Made by a program: the position numbers and the translations under genes
The notes under the pieces: generated by a model
What the model was told of the DNA's origin: nothing
Seen by the model: only the letters and a program-made list of their open reading frames with translations
The model's database searches: none
Assembly (NCBI RefSeq): GCF_000176035.2
Contig: NC_015675.1
Span: forward strand, 4,654,001 to 4,718,000
Source of the DNA: Mesorhizobium opportunistum WSM2075
GTDB taxonomy: Bacteria; Pseudomonadota; Alphaproteobacteria; Rhizobiales; Rhizobiaceae
Reading direction: 5' to 3'
Length of the DNA: 64,000 nt
Part shown: piece by piece, positions 8,178 to 19,436 of the stretch
Position numbering within the stretch: position 1 is the first letter of the stretch
Layout: each line of letters opens with the position of its first letter

Positions 8178-9539
8178 TCAGACGCCCAGCGATTTCAGCT
8201 TGCGGTGCAAGGCGGAGCGCTCCATGCCGATGAATTCGGCGGTCTTCGAGATGTTGCCGCCAAAGCGGTTGATCTGCGCGATCAGATAGTCCTTCTCGAA
8301 CTGTTCGCGAGCCTCGCGCAGCGGCAACGCCATGATGTGTTGGTCGGACTGATTCGGCGTGCGCGGCATGACATCGCCGATCTCGGCGGGCAAAAGGTCA
8401 GCGGTGATCGGCGCATCGATATTGTCGCCGCGCGCCAGGATCATCAAACGCTCGACATTGTTGCGCAGCTGCCGGACGTTGCCCGGCCAGTTGTGCGCCT
8501 GCAGCACGGCCAGCGCGTCGTCGCCGATGCGGCGCGGCTTGATGCCGGCCTGGCGTGCGATCTGCTTCATGAAATTGTCGACCAGATAGGGAATATCCTC
8601 GCGCCTCTCGGCCAGCCCCGGCACCATGACCGGAACCACCGCCAGGCGATGATAGAGATCCTCGCGGAAGCGGCCATCGGCGATCATCGCCTCGAGGTTC
8701 TGCGAGGTCGAGGAAATGATGCGCACATCGACCTTGACCCGCTTGGTGCCCCCTACCCGCTCGAACTGCTGCTCGACCAGCACGCGCAGGATCTTGTTCT
8801 GCGTCTCGCGCGGCATGTCGGCCACTTCGTCGATGTAGAGGATGCCGCGATGGGCCTCCTCGAGCGCGCCGACCTTGCGTTCGACACCGTTCGATTCGGT
8901 GCCGAACAGCTCGATCTCCATGCGTTCGGGCGTGATGTTGGCGGCGCTCAGCGTCACGAACGGTGCGCCCTTGCGCGCCGACAGCGTGTGGATGGCGCGC
9001 GCGGCCAGTTCCTTGCCCGAGCCCGAGGGGCCGATGATCATGACGCGGCTGTTGGTCGGCGCGACGCGCTCTATGGTCTGGCGCAGCTGGCTCATCGCCG
9101 ATGACATGCCGATCAGGTCGAAGGTTTCGCCGCTGCGCAGCTTGAGGTCCGAAACCTCGCGCCGCAATTTCGAGGTCTCGAGCGCACGCTCGGCAATGAG
9201 GATCAGCCTGTCGGCCTTGAACGGCTTCTCGATGAAGTCATACGCGCCGCGGCGGATGGCGGAGACCGCCGTTTCGATGTTGCCGTGGCCGGAGATCATC
9301 ACCACTGGCAGGGTGGGATGCATGGTCTTGATTTCGTCGAGCAGCGCCAGCCCGTCCAGACGCGAGCCCTGCAGCCAGATGTCGAGGAAAATCAGCCTCG
9401 GCGCGCGATCAGCTATGGCAGCCAGCGCGCTGTCGGCATCGAATGCCGTACGGGTTTCGTGACCTTCGTCGCTCAGGATGCCTGCGACGAGCTCGCGGAT
9501 GTCTTCCTCGTCATCGACGATGAGAATATCAGACGCCAT
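8178..9539 (-). CDS. ntrX: nitrogen assimilation response regulator NtrX
   Basis: The 453-residue protein has a receiver domain (DDEEDIREL, phospho-acceptor in IFLDIWLQG near residue 54, lysine in FIEKPFK). It also has an AAA+ domain (Walker A GPSGSGKE, Walker B ILYIDEVADMP) and a Fis-type helix-turn-helix at the C-terminus (ISKTAEFIGMERSALHRKLK). The GAFTGA loop that contacts sigma-54 is missing; the equivalent stretch reads NGVERKVGALEEA. It pairs with NtrY. The start is ATG 9539, overlapping the ntrY 3' end by 11 bp; an open frame extends to 9587 but lies inside ntrY. Confidence 0.95.
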   Translation of the reverse strand: MASDILIVDDEEDIRELVAGILSDEGHETRTAFDADSALAAIADRAPRLIFLDIWLQGSRLDGLALLDEIKTMHPTLPVVMISGHGNIETAVSAIRRGAYDFIEKPFKADRLILIAERALETSKLRREVSDLKLRSGETFDLIGMSSAMSQLRQTIERVAPTNSRVMIIGPSGSGKELAARAIHTLSARKGAPFVTLSAANITPERMEIELFGTESNGVERKVGALEEAHRGILYIDEVADMPRETQNKILRVLVEQQFERVGGTKRVKVDVRIISSTSQNLEAMIADGRFREDLYHRLAVVPVMVPGLAERREDIPYLVDNFMKQIARQAGIKPRRIGDDALAVLQAHNWPGNVRQLRNNVERLMILARGDNIDAPITADLLPAEIGDVMPRTPNQSDQHIMALPLREAREQFEKDYLIAQINRFGGNISKTAEFIGMERSALHRKLKSLGV

Positions 9540-11814
9540 TACCGACCTTTTCAGTTTCTCTTTCGTGTTCCGTCCTGGCTTCACCACGCGATGGCGCGGC
9601 CGCGGCGGGCGGCAGGATGATGCTGATCATCGCGCCACGCCCGCCATGGAAGTCCGCAGGCGCATCATGGAGTTCCAGCTTGCCGCCATGGTCCTCCACG
9701 ATCTTCTTGACGATAGCGAGACCAAGCCCGGTGCCCTTCTCGCGTGTGGTCATATAGGGCTCGAGCAGTCGTTGGCGATTCTCGCGCGGCAGGCCTTTGC
9801 CATTGTCGATGACGTCGATTCTGATCGCGCCATTCTGACGCCCGGCTTGAATCCGGATTATGCCGTGCGAACCGTCCGTTTGTTCCGATCCGTCGATCGC
9901 CTCGGCGGCATTCTTGATCACATTGCCGAAAGCCTGCGCCATCAGCCGGCTGTCGAAAGTGCCCTTGAGCGGCTCATTGCCGAAGATCCGCTCGAAGGTG
10001 ATGTCGGCGCGGCTGACTTCGACCAGGAACGAGGCCTCGCGCAGCGATTCGCGCAAATCAATGGCCTTCATCTCGGGTTTGGGCATGCGCGCGAAAGCCG
10101 AGAATTCGTCGACCATGCGGCCGATGTCCTCGACCTGCCGGATGATGGTGTCGGTGCACTGGTCGAAAACCTCGCGGTCCTCGGTGATGACCTTGCCGTA
10201 GCGGCGCTTGATGCGCTCGGCGGAAAGCTGGATGGGCGTCAGCGGGTTCTTGATCTCGTGGGCGATGCGCCGCGCCACGTCGGCCCAGGCGGAAGAACGC
10301 TGCGCCTGCACGAGGTCGGTGATGTCGTCGACCGTCACGACGTAGGACTTCTCCTCCGAGCCGTCGTCGCCAGCCTCGACGGTGATCTGCACGTTGAAGG
10401 TGCGCTCGGTGCCGGCGCGGAAGAATGTCACCTGTTCGCGATAGACCGGCTTGCCCGACTGGCGGCCGATCTCGAAGACGCGGCCGACATGCGGCAGAAT
10501 GGCGGAGAGGTTTTGTCCCAGTGCGGCGCTGGCGGAGATGGCCAGCATCGATTCGGCCGAACGGTTGACGATGGTGACGATGCCGAAGGGATCGACGCCG
10601 ATGACCCCGGCGGTGACGCCGGCCAGCACCGCTTCCGAAAAGCGCCTCCGCTCGTCGATCAGGTCCTTTGCCGACAGGATCTCGTTGCGCTGCGATTTCA
10701 ATTCCAGCAGCATCTTGTTGAAGGTGTCGCCAAGTGAGGCGACATCGCCATCCGAGGGCCTGACGGCAACCGCGACGTCGAGATTGCCGGTCGCCACCTC
10801 GTCGGCGGCACCGATGAGCTGGCGGATGGGGCGCACCAGACGGTCGGCGACGGCAATACCGGTCCAGATCGCGGACAGGATGATGATCAGCGTCAGCGAC
10901 AGGTAAGGCAGCGCGAAAGCCACCTGCGAGGTGCGCCTGTTGTCCTCGAGATTGCGATACTCGTCCGTATTGGACCTGACGATCTGCCTCGCCTTGATCA
11001 CCTCGGGGTCGACCAAGCGGATGGTGTAGAGGTACATGCCCTCGATCTCACGCAGCTTGACGATGGCGCCCATGATGTTGCGGGTGCGCGGCTCGATCAG
11101 CACCGGCCTGCCGTCGGTGGCGCCGCTGACGGAGCCTTCGGGCGGTTCCGGCATGGCGAAATCGGCATCGGTCTTGGCGCTCATGACGAACGAGCCGTCG
11201 GACCTGATCAGCGCCGCATGCGCCAGCGAGCGGCCCACGGCCTCCTTGCTCATGAGGTCGAGAAAGCCCGTGCGATCAAGGCCGTAGAGCGTACGCGACG
11301 CATCGAGGTCATAGGCCATCGACAGTGTCGTGCCCTGCAGATTGCGGGCATTCTCCTGGACATAGGCATCGGCGATCGACAGCGAGGAATTGACGATGGT
11401 CTTGGTGCGGATCTCGAACCAGCGATCAAGGCCGATATCGAGCGTGATCGAGGCGATGATCGCCACCATGATGGCCGGAATGGCGGCGACGAGCGCGAAC
11501 ATGGCGACGATACGCACATGCAGCCGCGAGGCCGCCTTGCCATGCCGGCGCGCCATGACGATGCGATGCACCTCGCGTGCAACCAACGCGATGAGGAAGA
11601 GCACGAAGACCGCGTTGAGCGCGATCAGCGCCCAGGTCGTCCTGGCATCGGGTGCGATCGGCGTCGCGCCGACCAGGATGGTGAAGGAGATGGCCGCCAT
11701 GATCAGCGCGCCGACGACCGCCACCACGCCGGGCAGCGCCAGCAAGCGACGTCCGTCGCGCGTGCCATGTTCGCTGAAAAGCGGCTTGTTGAGGTTCGGT
11801 GCCTGCGGAGTCAT
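9529..11814 (-). CDS. ntrY: membrane sensor histidine kinase NtrY
   Basis: The protein is about 761 residues from ATG 11814 (an upstream in-frame start at 11859 is less likely). Several N-terminal membrane spans, including LLALPGVVAVVGALIMAAIS, frame a large extracytoplasmic region. They are followed by HAMP (LIGAADEVATGNLDVAV), PAS (AVLAGVTAGVIGVDPFGIV), the H-box [20 protein letters not shown] and an ATPase domain (NVIKNAAEAI, DNGKGLP, GTGLGLAIVKKI). It phosphorylates NtrX in response to nitrogen or redox state. It lies between ntrC and ntrX. Confidence 0.95.
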   Translation of the reverse strand: MTPQAPNLNKPLFSEHGTRDGRRLLALPGVVAVVGALIMAAISFTILVGATPIAPDARTTWALIALNAVFVLFLIALVAREVHRIVMARRHGKAASRLHVRIVAMFALVAAIPAIMVAIIASITLDIGLDRWFEIRTKTIVNSSLSIADAYVQENARNLQGTTLSMAYDLDASRTLYGLDRTGFLDLMSKEAVGRSLAHAALIRSDGSFVMSAKTDADFAMPEPPEGSVSGATDGRPVLIEPRTRNIMGAIVKLREIEGMYLYTIRLVDPEVIKARQIVRSNTDEYRNLEDNRRTSQVAFALPYLSLTLIIILSAIWTGIAVADRLVRPIRQLIGAADEVATGNLDVAVAVRPSDGDVASLGDTFNKMLLELKSQRNEILSAKDLIDERRRFSEAVLAGVTAGVIGVDPFGIVTIVNRSAESMLAISASAALGQNLSAILPHVGRVFEIGRQSGKPVYREQVTFFRAGTERTFNVQITVEAGDDGSEEKSYVVTVDDITDLVQAQRSSAWADVARRIAHEIKNPLTPIQLSAERIKRRYGKVITEDREVFDQCTDTIIRQVEDIGRMVDEFSAFARMPKPEMKAIDLRESLREASFLVEVSRADITFERIFGNEPLKGTFDSRLMAQAFGNVIKNAAEAIDGSEQTDGSHGIIRIQAGRQNGAIRIDVIDNGKGLPRENRQRLLEPYMTTREKGTGLGLAIVKKIVEDHGGKLELHDAPADFHGGRGAMISIILPPAAAAPSRGEARTEHERETEKVGNGV

Positions 11815-11941
11815 GTCGCCGTATGGAGCCAATGATTGCGTCCGATCTATGCAACGCATTGTGGCGATTATGCAACAAGTGTGACAACGACGGGAATCTT
11901 TCGCCGTTCCGTCCCCTGAAAAGACCGCGTCAGACCAGCGC

Positions 11942-13398
<1,457 letters not shown>

Positions 13399-13402
<4 letters not shown>

Positions 13403-14541
13403 TTGCGGTCTCCTTCGCCGTCTTCATCGGCACCGAACTGGGTTTCCTTCCAGGCGGGCATCAAAATGCGAAACGTGGTGGCACGCGGCGTCGATTCGCA
13501 TTCGATGATGCCGCCATGTTCGCCGACGATCTTGGCGACCAATGCAAGCCCCAGCCCCGAGCCGTTCGGCTTGGTGGTGATGAAAGGGTCGAACAGTATC
13601 GGCAGGATATCTTCCGAGACGCCGGAGCCATTGTCGCGCACGCAAAATTCCAGCGGCAGCGACACGCGGTCCTGCGTGCCCGGAACCGAAACGCGAATGC
13701 CGGGCCGGAACGCCGTCGAAAGCACGATCTCTCCCTGCGGATCGCTGCCGATCGCCTCGGCGGCATTCTTGACCAGGTTGAGGAACACCTGGATCAGCTG
13801 GTCGCGGTTGGCGAAGACCGGAGGCAATGATGGATCATAATCCTCCAAGATCTTGATTCTTTTCGCAAAACCGTTCTTGGCGATAGCTTTCACATGGTCG
13901 AGCACGACATGGATGTTGACGGGGTAGCGATCGATCGGCCGCTCGTCGGAAAACACCTCCATGCGGTCGACCAGGGAGACGATGCGGTCCGTCTCGTCGG
14001 TGATCAGCCGGGTCAGCGCGCGATCCTCGTCGGACGCGGACAGTTCGAGCAGCTGGGCCGCGCCCCTTATGCCCGAGAGCGGGTTCTTGATCTCATGGGC
14101 AAGCATCGCCGCCAGGCCGGTCACCGAGCGCGCGGCGCCGCGATGGGTCATCTGCCGGTCGATCTTGTCGGCCATCGACCGTTCCTGGAACATCACCACC
14201 ACCGAGCCCGGAAACTCGGGCACCGGCGCGACATAGAGATCGACGACCTTCTCGATGCCGAGGCGTGGCGACGACACATCGACCCTATACTCATTGACCG
14301 GAGCCCGGCGCTCGCGCACCTGGTCGACCAGCGTCAGCAGCGGGCTGCCGAACGGGATGAGCTTGGACAGGGTGTTGCGCGCCAGCATGGTGGCGCTGGA
14401 GCGGAAGAAGTCCTCGGCATCGGCGTTGGCGAAGGTGATGAACCCTTCCTCGCTGATCATGATCACCGGGCGGCGGATGGTGTTGAGCACGATCTGCGCG
14501 GCATCGGTCATTTCAATGCCCTGGCCAGCGGTGGCGTTCAT
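13399..14541 (-). CDS. ntrB: nitrogen regulation histidine kinase NtrB
   Basis: This is a soluble 380-residue kinase: an N-terminal PAS domain ([20 protein letters not shown]), the H-box [20 protein letters not shown], then N-box [17 protein letters not shown] and [12 protein letters not shown]. There are no membrane spans, as expected. PII (GlnB, encoded at 60053 in this window) switches NtrB between kinase and phosphatase according to glutamine level. Four-base overlaps on both sides (dusB upstream, ntrC downstream) indicate a tightly coupled operon. Confidence 0.97.
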
Positions 14542-15560
14542 GCGGCGCTCCGCAGGTTCAAGGGTTGCGGATCGCGCGAAAACACATCCCGCAGCAAGGC
14601 AACGACGCGGACCGGTTCGAACGCGGTCAATATTGCCTTCCGGCTGTCGTCGGCGACGGCATGGCGATCGAGATACCAGCCCAGATGCTTGCGCGCCTGC
14701 CGCAAGCCGCTCTCCACGCCGTAAAGCGCCAGCATGTCCTCGTAGTGGGCGACGACATAGTCGGCCAGCGCCGTAGGATCTTGCGGCACGCCAACCGCCA
14801 TTTCGCCCGCGGCCGCGGCTGCGATGCCGCCGGCGATCCAGGGCGCGCCGTAATGCGCGCGGCCGACCATCACCGCGTCGGCGCCAGACTGATCGAGGAT
14901 CGCGGCGGCCTCAGCCGGGGAACAGACATCGCCATTGGCGACCACCGGGATTGAGACGGCCTCCTTGACGCGGGCAATCGCGCGCCAGTCGGCCTTGCCC
15001 TGATAGAACTGGCAGCGCGTGCGGCCATGCACGGTGACCATGCTGACGCCTGCCTGCTCGGCACGGCGTGCGAGCGTCGGCGCGTTGAGCGCGCCCTCGT
15101 CCCAGCCGAGCCGCATCTTGACCGTAACCGGCACCTTGACCGCGCCGACCACGGCTTCGATCAGCGAGAGCGCATGGTCGAGGTCCAGCATCAATGCCGA
15201 GCCGGCATAACCGCCGGTGACCTTCTTGGCCGGGCAGCCCATGTTGATGTCGATGATATCGGCGCCCTCGCCCGCGGCTATACGCGCGCCTTCGGCCATA
15301 TGGATCGCCTCGCGGCCGGCAAGCTGCACCATATGGACGGGCAGGCCGGAATGACGTATGCGCAGGTCGAAGCCGGCCCGGCCCTTGGCGAGTTCGCCGC
15401 TGGCCACCATTTCGGACACGACAAGGCCCGCGCCATGCGCATGTGCGCGCTGCCGGAACGGTTGGTCCGTAATCCCGGACATCGGCGCGAGGAACACGCG
15501 ATTGCGGATACTCACGCCGCCGACGTCGAGCGGAGCGGCCAATTTGGTCACATTAACCAT
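14538..15560 (-). CDS. dusB: tRNA-dihydrouridine synthase (NifR3/DusB)
   Basis: This flavoenzyme reduces uridines in the tRNA D-loop. The 340-residue protein has [18 protein letters not shown] at the start. The catalytic cysteine is in [20 protein letters not shown], and VKMRLGW and VVANGDV lie near the FMN phosphate site, with [12 protein letters not shown] after them. The start ATG 15560 ([15 protein letters not shown]) fits the family; an open frame reaches 15719 but has no homology. In alphaproteobacteria this gene leads the ntr operon, hence the old name nifR3. Confidence 0.95.
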   Translation of the reverse strand: MVNVTKLAAPLDVGGVSIRNRVFLAPMSGITDQPFRQRAHAHGAGLVVSEMVASGELAKGRAGFDLRIRHSGLPVHMVQLAGREAIHMAEGARIAAGEGADIIDINMGCPAKKVTGGYAGSALMLDLDHALSLIEAVVGAVKVPVTVKMRLGWDEGALNAPTLARRAEQAGVSMVTVHGRTRCQFYQGKADWRAIARVKEAVSIPVVANGDVCSPAEAAAILDQSGADAVMVGRAHYGAPWIAGGIAAAAAGEMAVGVPQDPTALADYVVAHYEDMLALYGVESGLRQARKHLGWYLDRHAVADDSRKAILTAFEPVRVVALLRDVFSRDPQPLNLRSAA

Positions 15561-15744
15561 GCACAAAAACCAAGCATGTCCATTCGTTGCACATTCTCTA
15601 GCCAGAACCGCCGCAATGTGCAACGCGGAATGACGCCACATTAAGGCGCAATTGGGAAAATGCCTGCCGCCGGATTTTTGCCGCGACGAGAGCGCCGCGC
15701 ATTCCTCCGGGACCCGCAAAGGACGCTTTAGATGTACATATTTG

Positions 15745-15792
15745 GCGCACGATCTTTTCCGAAAACCGATTACACTTTTCGGGATCGTGCGC
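15745..15792. repeat. intergenic palindrome related to the 4.3-kb repeat
   Basis: A 10-bp perfect inverted repeat, GCGCACGATC / GATCGTGCGC, encloses CTTTTCCGAAAACCGATTAC and ACTTTTCGG. The core matches the GGAAAACCG...ACACTTTTC core of the copies at 4285 and 5225. It lies in the divergent dusB-ispDF gap, immediately upstream of ispDF, where it may affect either promoter. Confidence 0.65.
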
Positions 15793-15805
15793 TAAGCCAA
15801 TCGGC

Positions 15806-17029
15806 ATGACCGAGGGAAGTGAAAACGCGAGCGCGCAAGGCGGGGTTGCCGTGGTGATCGTCGCCGCCGGCCGCGGCGCTCGTGCCGGGCAGGCCAACGG
15901 GCCCAAGCAGTACCAGTGCATCGGCGGCCGCGCCGTCATTGCCCATACGCTGGAGATGTTCCTGGCCCATCCGCGAACCGGCCAGATCGTCGTCGCCATC
16001 CATGCCGACGATCATGAGCTGTTCCGGCAAGCGGCGGGCACCCACGTCCAGCGCGTCACCGCCGTCATCGGCGGCGCGACCAGGCAGGAGTCCGTCCGGC
16101 TCGGCTTGCTTGCGTTGAAAGGCCACGAACCGGCCCAGGTTCTCATTCACGACGCCGTGCGTCCATTCGTCGACGCGGAATTGATCGACCGCACCATCGC
16201 CGCCATCGGCGAACATGAGGGGGCGTTGCCCGCCCTGCCCGTCGCCGACACACTGAAGCGCGAATCGGCCTCCGGCGTGGTCGCAGAGACGGTTTCCCGC
16301 AGCGGGCTGCACGCGGCGCAAACGCCGCAAGGTTTTCCCTACGGGCCGATCCTTGCCGCGCATGACAGGGCGCATCAGCTGGGCAGGCTGGATTTCACCG
16401 ACGACGCGGCCATCGCCGAATGGGCGCATATTCCGGTCAAGATCGTTCCGGGTTCGCCGGACAATGTCAAACTCACCTGGGCACGGGACATCGCCATGGC
16501 ACACCAGCGGCTTTCCAGCGAACGGATACACTTTCCGGACATCCGCACCGGCAACGGCTACGACGTCCACGCCTTCGAGCCGGGCGACCATGTCACCCTG
16601 TGCGGCATCGCCATTCCGCATGAAAAGAAATTATCCGGCCATTCGGACGCCGATGTCGGCCTGCACGCCCTGACCGACGCGCTGTTGGCGACCTGCGGCG
16701 CCGGCGACATCGGCACGCATTTTCCACCGTCCGATCCGCAGTGGAAGGGTGCCGCATCCCGGATATTCGTCGAACATGCGGCAAGACTGGTGCGCGAGCG
16801 CGGCGGCCGCATCGCCAATGCCGACATCACGTTGATCTGCGAGGCGCCGCGCGTCGGCCCGCACCGCGAGGCGATGACATCGGCCCTTTCCCAGATGCTG
16901 GGCATTTCCGCCGACCGCATCTCGATCAAGGCGACAACCAACGAGAAACTCGGCTTCGTCGGCCGTGAGGAAGGCATTGCGGCGATCGCCACCGCCAGCG
17001 TGGTGTTTCCCGGCGAGGTGCCGGAATGA
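15806..17029 (+). CDS. ispDF: bifunctional IspD/IspF enzyme of the MEP isoprenoid pathway
   Basis: The 407-residue fusion has IspD at about 10-235 ([32 protein letters not shown]), which makes CDP-methylerythritol. IspF at about 245-405 ([44 protein letters not shown]) makes methylerythritol cyclodiphosphate. The metal-binding Asp-x-His of IspF is in YDVHAF, with a further His in the next motif. The fusion is standard in alphaproteobacteria. The stop overlaps the next start by four bases. Confidence 0.97.
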   Translation: MTEGSENASAQGGVAVVIVAAGRGARAGQANGPKQYQCIGGRAVIAHTLEMFLAHPRTGQIVVAIHADDHELFRQAAGTHVQRVTAVIGGATRQESVRLGLLALKGHEPAQVLIHDAVRPFVDAELIDRTIAAIGEHEGALPALPVADTLKRESASGVVAETVSRSGLHAAQTPQGFPYGPILAAHDRAHQLGRLDFTDDAAIAEWAHIPVKIVPGSPDNVKLTWARDIAMAHQRLSSERIHFPDIRTGNGYDVHAFEPGDHVTLCGIAIPHEKKLSGHSDADVGLHALTDALLATCGAGDIGTHFPPSDPQWKGAASRIFVEHAARLVRERGGRIANADITLICEAPRVGPHREAMTSALSQMLGISADRISIKATTNEKLGFVGREEGIAAIATASVVFPGEVPE

Positions 17030-17514
17030 GTAACGCCGAGCTCGCAAACTCTCTGCTGCTGGCCTGCCAGCAACGTGGCATCATGCTGGCGACGGCGGAA
17101 AGCTGCACCGGCGGCCTGATCATCGCGGCGCTCACCGACATTGCCGGCTCCTCCGCTGTGGTCGACCGCGGCTTCATCACCTATTCCAACGAAGCCAAGA
17201 TGGAGATGCTCGGCGTTTCCGCCGAAACGCTCGACGCGCATGGAGCTGTATCGCGCGAAACGGTGCTGGAGATGGCGGCCGGCGCGCTGGCGCATTCACG
17301 CGCAAGCCTTTCTCTTGCCGTTACCGGCATTGCCGGTCCTGGCGGAGGTTCGGCCGACAAGCCGGTCGGTCTCGTCTGGTTCGGGCTAGCCCTGGCCGGC
17401 CACCCGGTTGTCGCCGAGCGCCAGCTGTTTGGCCACAAGGGCCGCGAATTTATCCGCCACGAGACGGTGAGACACGCCCTGAAGCTGGGCCTGCAAGCGC
17501 TTGGTCAGAATTAG
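17026..17514 (+). CDS. CinA C-terminal domain protein, nicotinamide-nucleotide amidase
   Basis: The 162-residue protein is the stand-alone CinA/PncC domain: [30 protein letters not shown], then the [20 protein letters not shown] block with the catalytic Ser/Thr/Lys set. It deamidates nicotinamide mononucleotide to nicotinate mononucleotide in NAD salvage. It is translationally coupled to ispDF (ATGA overlap) and ends tail-to-tail with the ratA-like gene, overlapping it by four bases. Confidence 0.92.
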   Translation: MSNAELANSLLLACQQRGIMLATAESCTGGLIIAALTDIAGSSAVVDRGFITYSNEAKMEMLGVSAETLDAHGAVSRETVLEMAAGALAHSRASLSLAVTGIAGPGGGSADKPVGLVWFGLALAGHPVVAERQLFGHKGREFIRHETVRHALKLGLQALGQN

Positions 17515-17969
17515 GCCTGCCGCGCGACACCGTAGATGACGTCGGCGCGCTTTTCGAAAGCCTCGGCGAACATGCGAAAGGCGCGGTCGAACATGGTGCC
17601 CATCAGCGCGCCCAGGATGCGGCTCTTGAACTCATAGTCGATGAAGAAGCGCACGGCGCAGCCGGCGCCATCGGGTTCGAAACGCCAGACATTGCTCAGA
17701 TATTTGAACGGGCCATCGATGTATTTCACGTCGATGGCGTTCTCGTCGGGCTTCAAAAGCACCTGCGTCGTGAAGGTTTCGCGGATCGCCTTGTAGCCGA
17801 TGCTCATGTCGGCAAGGAGAACGGTGCGTCCGTCACGCTCCTTGCGCGAGCGCACGGTCAGCGCTTCGCACAGCGGCAGGAACTGCGGATAGGCCTCGAC
17901 ATCGGCGACCAGCGCGAACATCTGCTGCGGCGTGTGAGCGACGCGGCGGGTGGCTTCGAATTTCGGCAT
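17511..17969 (-). CDS. RatA/COQ10-family START-like protein
   Basis: The 152-residue protein has VAHTPQQMFALVADVEAYPQ and FLPLCEALTVRSRKE at the N-terminus and a C-terminal YEFKSRILGALMG and FDRAFRMFAEAFEKRA helix. This is the SRPBCC/START-like fold shared by ubiquinone-binding COQ10 and E. coli RatA. In alphaproteobacteria the likely role is quinone binding; the RatA toxin name comes from E. coli and is not shown here. It sits 8 bp downstream of lipA in the same direction. Confidence 0.85.
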   Translation of the reverse strand: MPKFEATRRVAHTPQQMFALVADVEAYPQFLPLCEALTVRSRKERDGRTVLLADMSIGYKAIRETFTTQVLLKPDENAIDVKYIDGPFKYLSNVWRFEPDGAGCAVRFFIDYEFKSRILGALMGTMFDRAFRMFAEAFEKRADVIYGVARQA

Positions 17970-17977
17970 AAGACCGG

Positions 17978-18943
17978 CTAGAGCGACTTCTGGAGTTGCG
18001 CTTCCCGCGCTGCGCGCAGCCGGGCGAAATCGTCGCCGGCATGGTGCGACGAGCGCGTCAGCGGGCTCGATGCCACCAGCAGGAAACCCTTGGTTCGGCC
18101 AATTGTCTCGAAGGACTTGAACTCTTCCGGGGTGACGAAGCGGATCACCGGATGGTGCTTCTTGGACGGCTGCAGATACTGGCCGATGGTCATGAAGTCG
18201 ACATTGGCCGAACGCAGATCGTCCATCAGCTGCAGGATTTCATTCCGCTCCTCACCCAGACCCACCATGATGCCTGACTTGGTGAAGATCGACGGGTCGA
18301 GTTCCTTGACCCGCTGCAGCAGCCTGATCGAATGGAAATAGCGGGCGCCCGGCCGAACCTTCAGATAGTTCGACGGCACGGTTTCCAGATTGTGGTTGAA
18401 GACGTCGGGCTTGGCCGCCACGACGATCTCCAGGGCGCCATCCTTGCGCAGGAAATCGGGCGTCAGGATTTCGATCGTGGTCGAAGGCGTTGCCGCGCGG
18501 ATGGCGCGAATGACTTCGGCGAAATGCTGTGCGCCGCCATCGGCAAGATCGTCGCGATCGACCGAGGTGATGACGACGTGGCTGAGGCCCATCTGCTTGA
18601 CGGCGTGGGCGACGCGGGCCGGCTCATCGGGGTCGAGCGCCGTTGGAATGCCGGTGGCGACGTTGCAGAACGCGCAGGCGCGCGTGCAGATCTCGCCCAT
18701 GATCATGAAGGTGGCGTGCTTCTTTTCCCAGCACTCGCCGATGTTGGGGCAGCCGGCCTCTTCGCAGACCGTCACCAGCTTGTGGGATTTCACGATCTCG
18801 CGTGTCTCGGCGTAACCCTTGGAGACCGGCGCCTTGACGCGGATCCAGTCGGGTTTGCGCAGCACTTCCTGGTCGGGCTTGTGCGCCTTCTCGGGATGCC
18901 GCAGCCGCGGCGCGTTGGCGATCGTGTCGAGGACAGTGACCAT
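17978..18943 (-). CDS. lipA: lipoyl synthase LipA
   Basis: This radical-SAM enzyme inserts two sulfurs into octanoyl groups to make lipoyl cofactors. The 321-residue protein has the auxiliary-cluster cysteines in [20 protein letters not shown] and the radical-SAM triad in [13 protein letters not shown]. It ends near the conserved [14 protein letters not shown], whose first serine binds the auxiliary cluster. Its substrates, the lipoyl domains of PdhB and PdhC, are encoded just upstream in this block. Confidence 0.97.
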   Translation of the reverse strand: MVTVLDTIANAPRLRHPEKAHKPDQEVLRKPDWIRVKAPVSKGYAETREIVKSHKLVTVCEEAGCPNIGECWEKKHATFMIMGEICTRACAFCNVATGIPTALDPDEPARVAHAVKQMGLSHVVITSVDRDDLADGGAQHFAEVIRAIRAATPSTTIEILTPDFLRKDGALEIVVAAKPDVFNHNLETVPSNYLKVRPGARYFHSIRLLQRVKELDPSIFTKSGIMVGLGEERNEILQLMDDLRSANVDFMTIGQYLQPSKKHHPVIRFVTPEEFKSFETIGRTKGFLLVASSPLTRSSHHAGDDFARLRAAREAQLQKSL

Positions 18944-19079
18944 CTGAACCCTGGCTTTTCTTGCGACCGCCCGTCGGCGGTCGTCAGCTTTACGTCATCT
19001 AGGACTTTTCGGCACAAAGAAAAAGGCTGCAGCGGCGCATGCCGCTACGACCGTTTTCGCATAGCCGGAACCATATCGA

Positions 19080-19337
19080 CTAGCGGCGCACCAGGCGACC
19101 GACCCAGATCAGCAGGCAGGCGCCGATGAAGCCGGTGATCAGATACGCGATCCAGCCGACGCCGAATGGGCCGAAATTGAGCGCCTGCAAGATCGCGTTC
19201 AGCACCACCGCGCCAACGATGCCCATGATAATGTTCATGAAAATGCCGGTGTTGCTCTTCATGAACATTTCGGCCAACCAGCCTGCCAGGCCGCCGATTA
19301 TGATGGCTGCGATCCAGCCCACGCCGTTCAAGTGCAT
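19080..19337 (-). CDS. GlsB/YeaQ/YmgE-family stress-response membrane protein
   Basis: This small protein of 85 residues has three hydrophobic segments rich in glycine: GWIAAIIIGGLAGWLAEMF, GIFMNIIMGIVGAVVLN and WIAYLITGFIGACLLIWVG. The GGLAGWLAE and MGIVGAV blocks are the hallmark of the transglycosylase-associated (YeaQ/YmgE) family, often stress induced; the molecular role is unknown. ATG 19337 has AGGAGA upstream. It lies between lpdA and lipA, with gaps of about 100-140 bp on each side, so it is likely read separately. Confidence 0.88.
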   Translation of the reverse strand: MHLNGVGWIAAIIIGGLAGWLAEMFMKSNTGIFMNIIMGIVGAVVLNAILQALNFGPFGVGWIAYLITGFIGACLLIWVGRLVRR

Positions 19338-19436
19338 ATGCCTTCTCCTTGCGTGCGTAAAAATGCATCCGGAAACGAACTGACTTGCCGCCGAGATCCC
19401 GCGGCCTTCGGGGCTGAGTCTCTTGCGGCGATTCTA

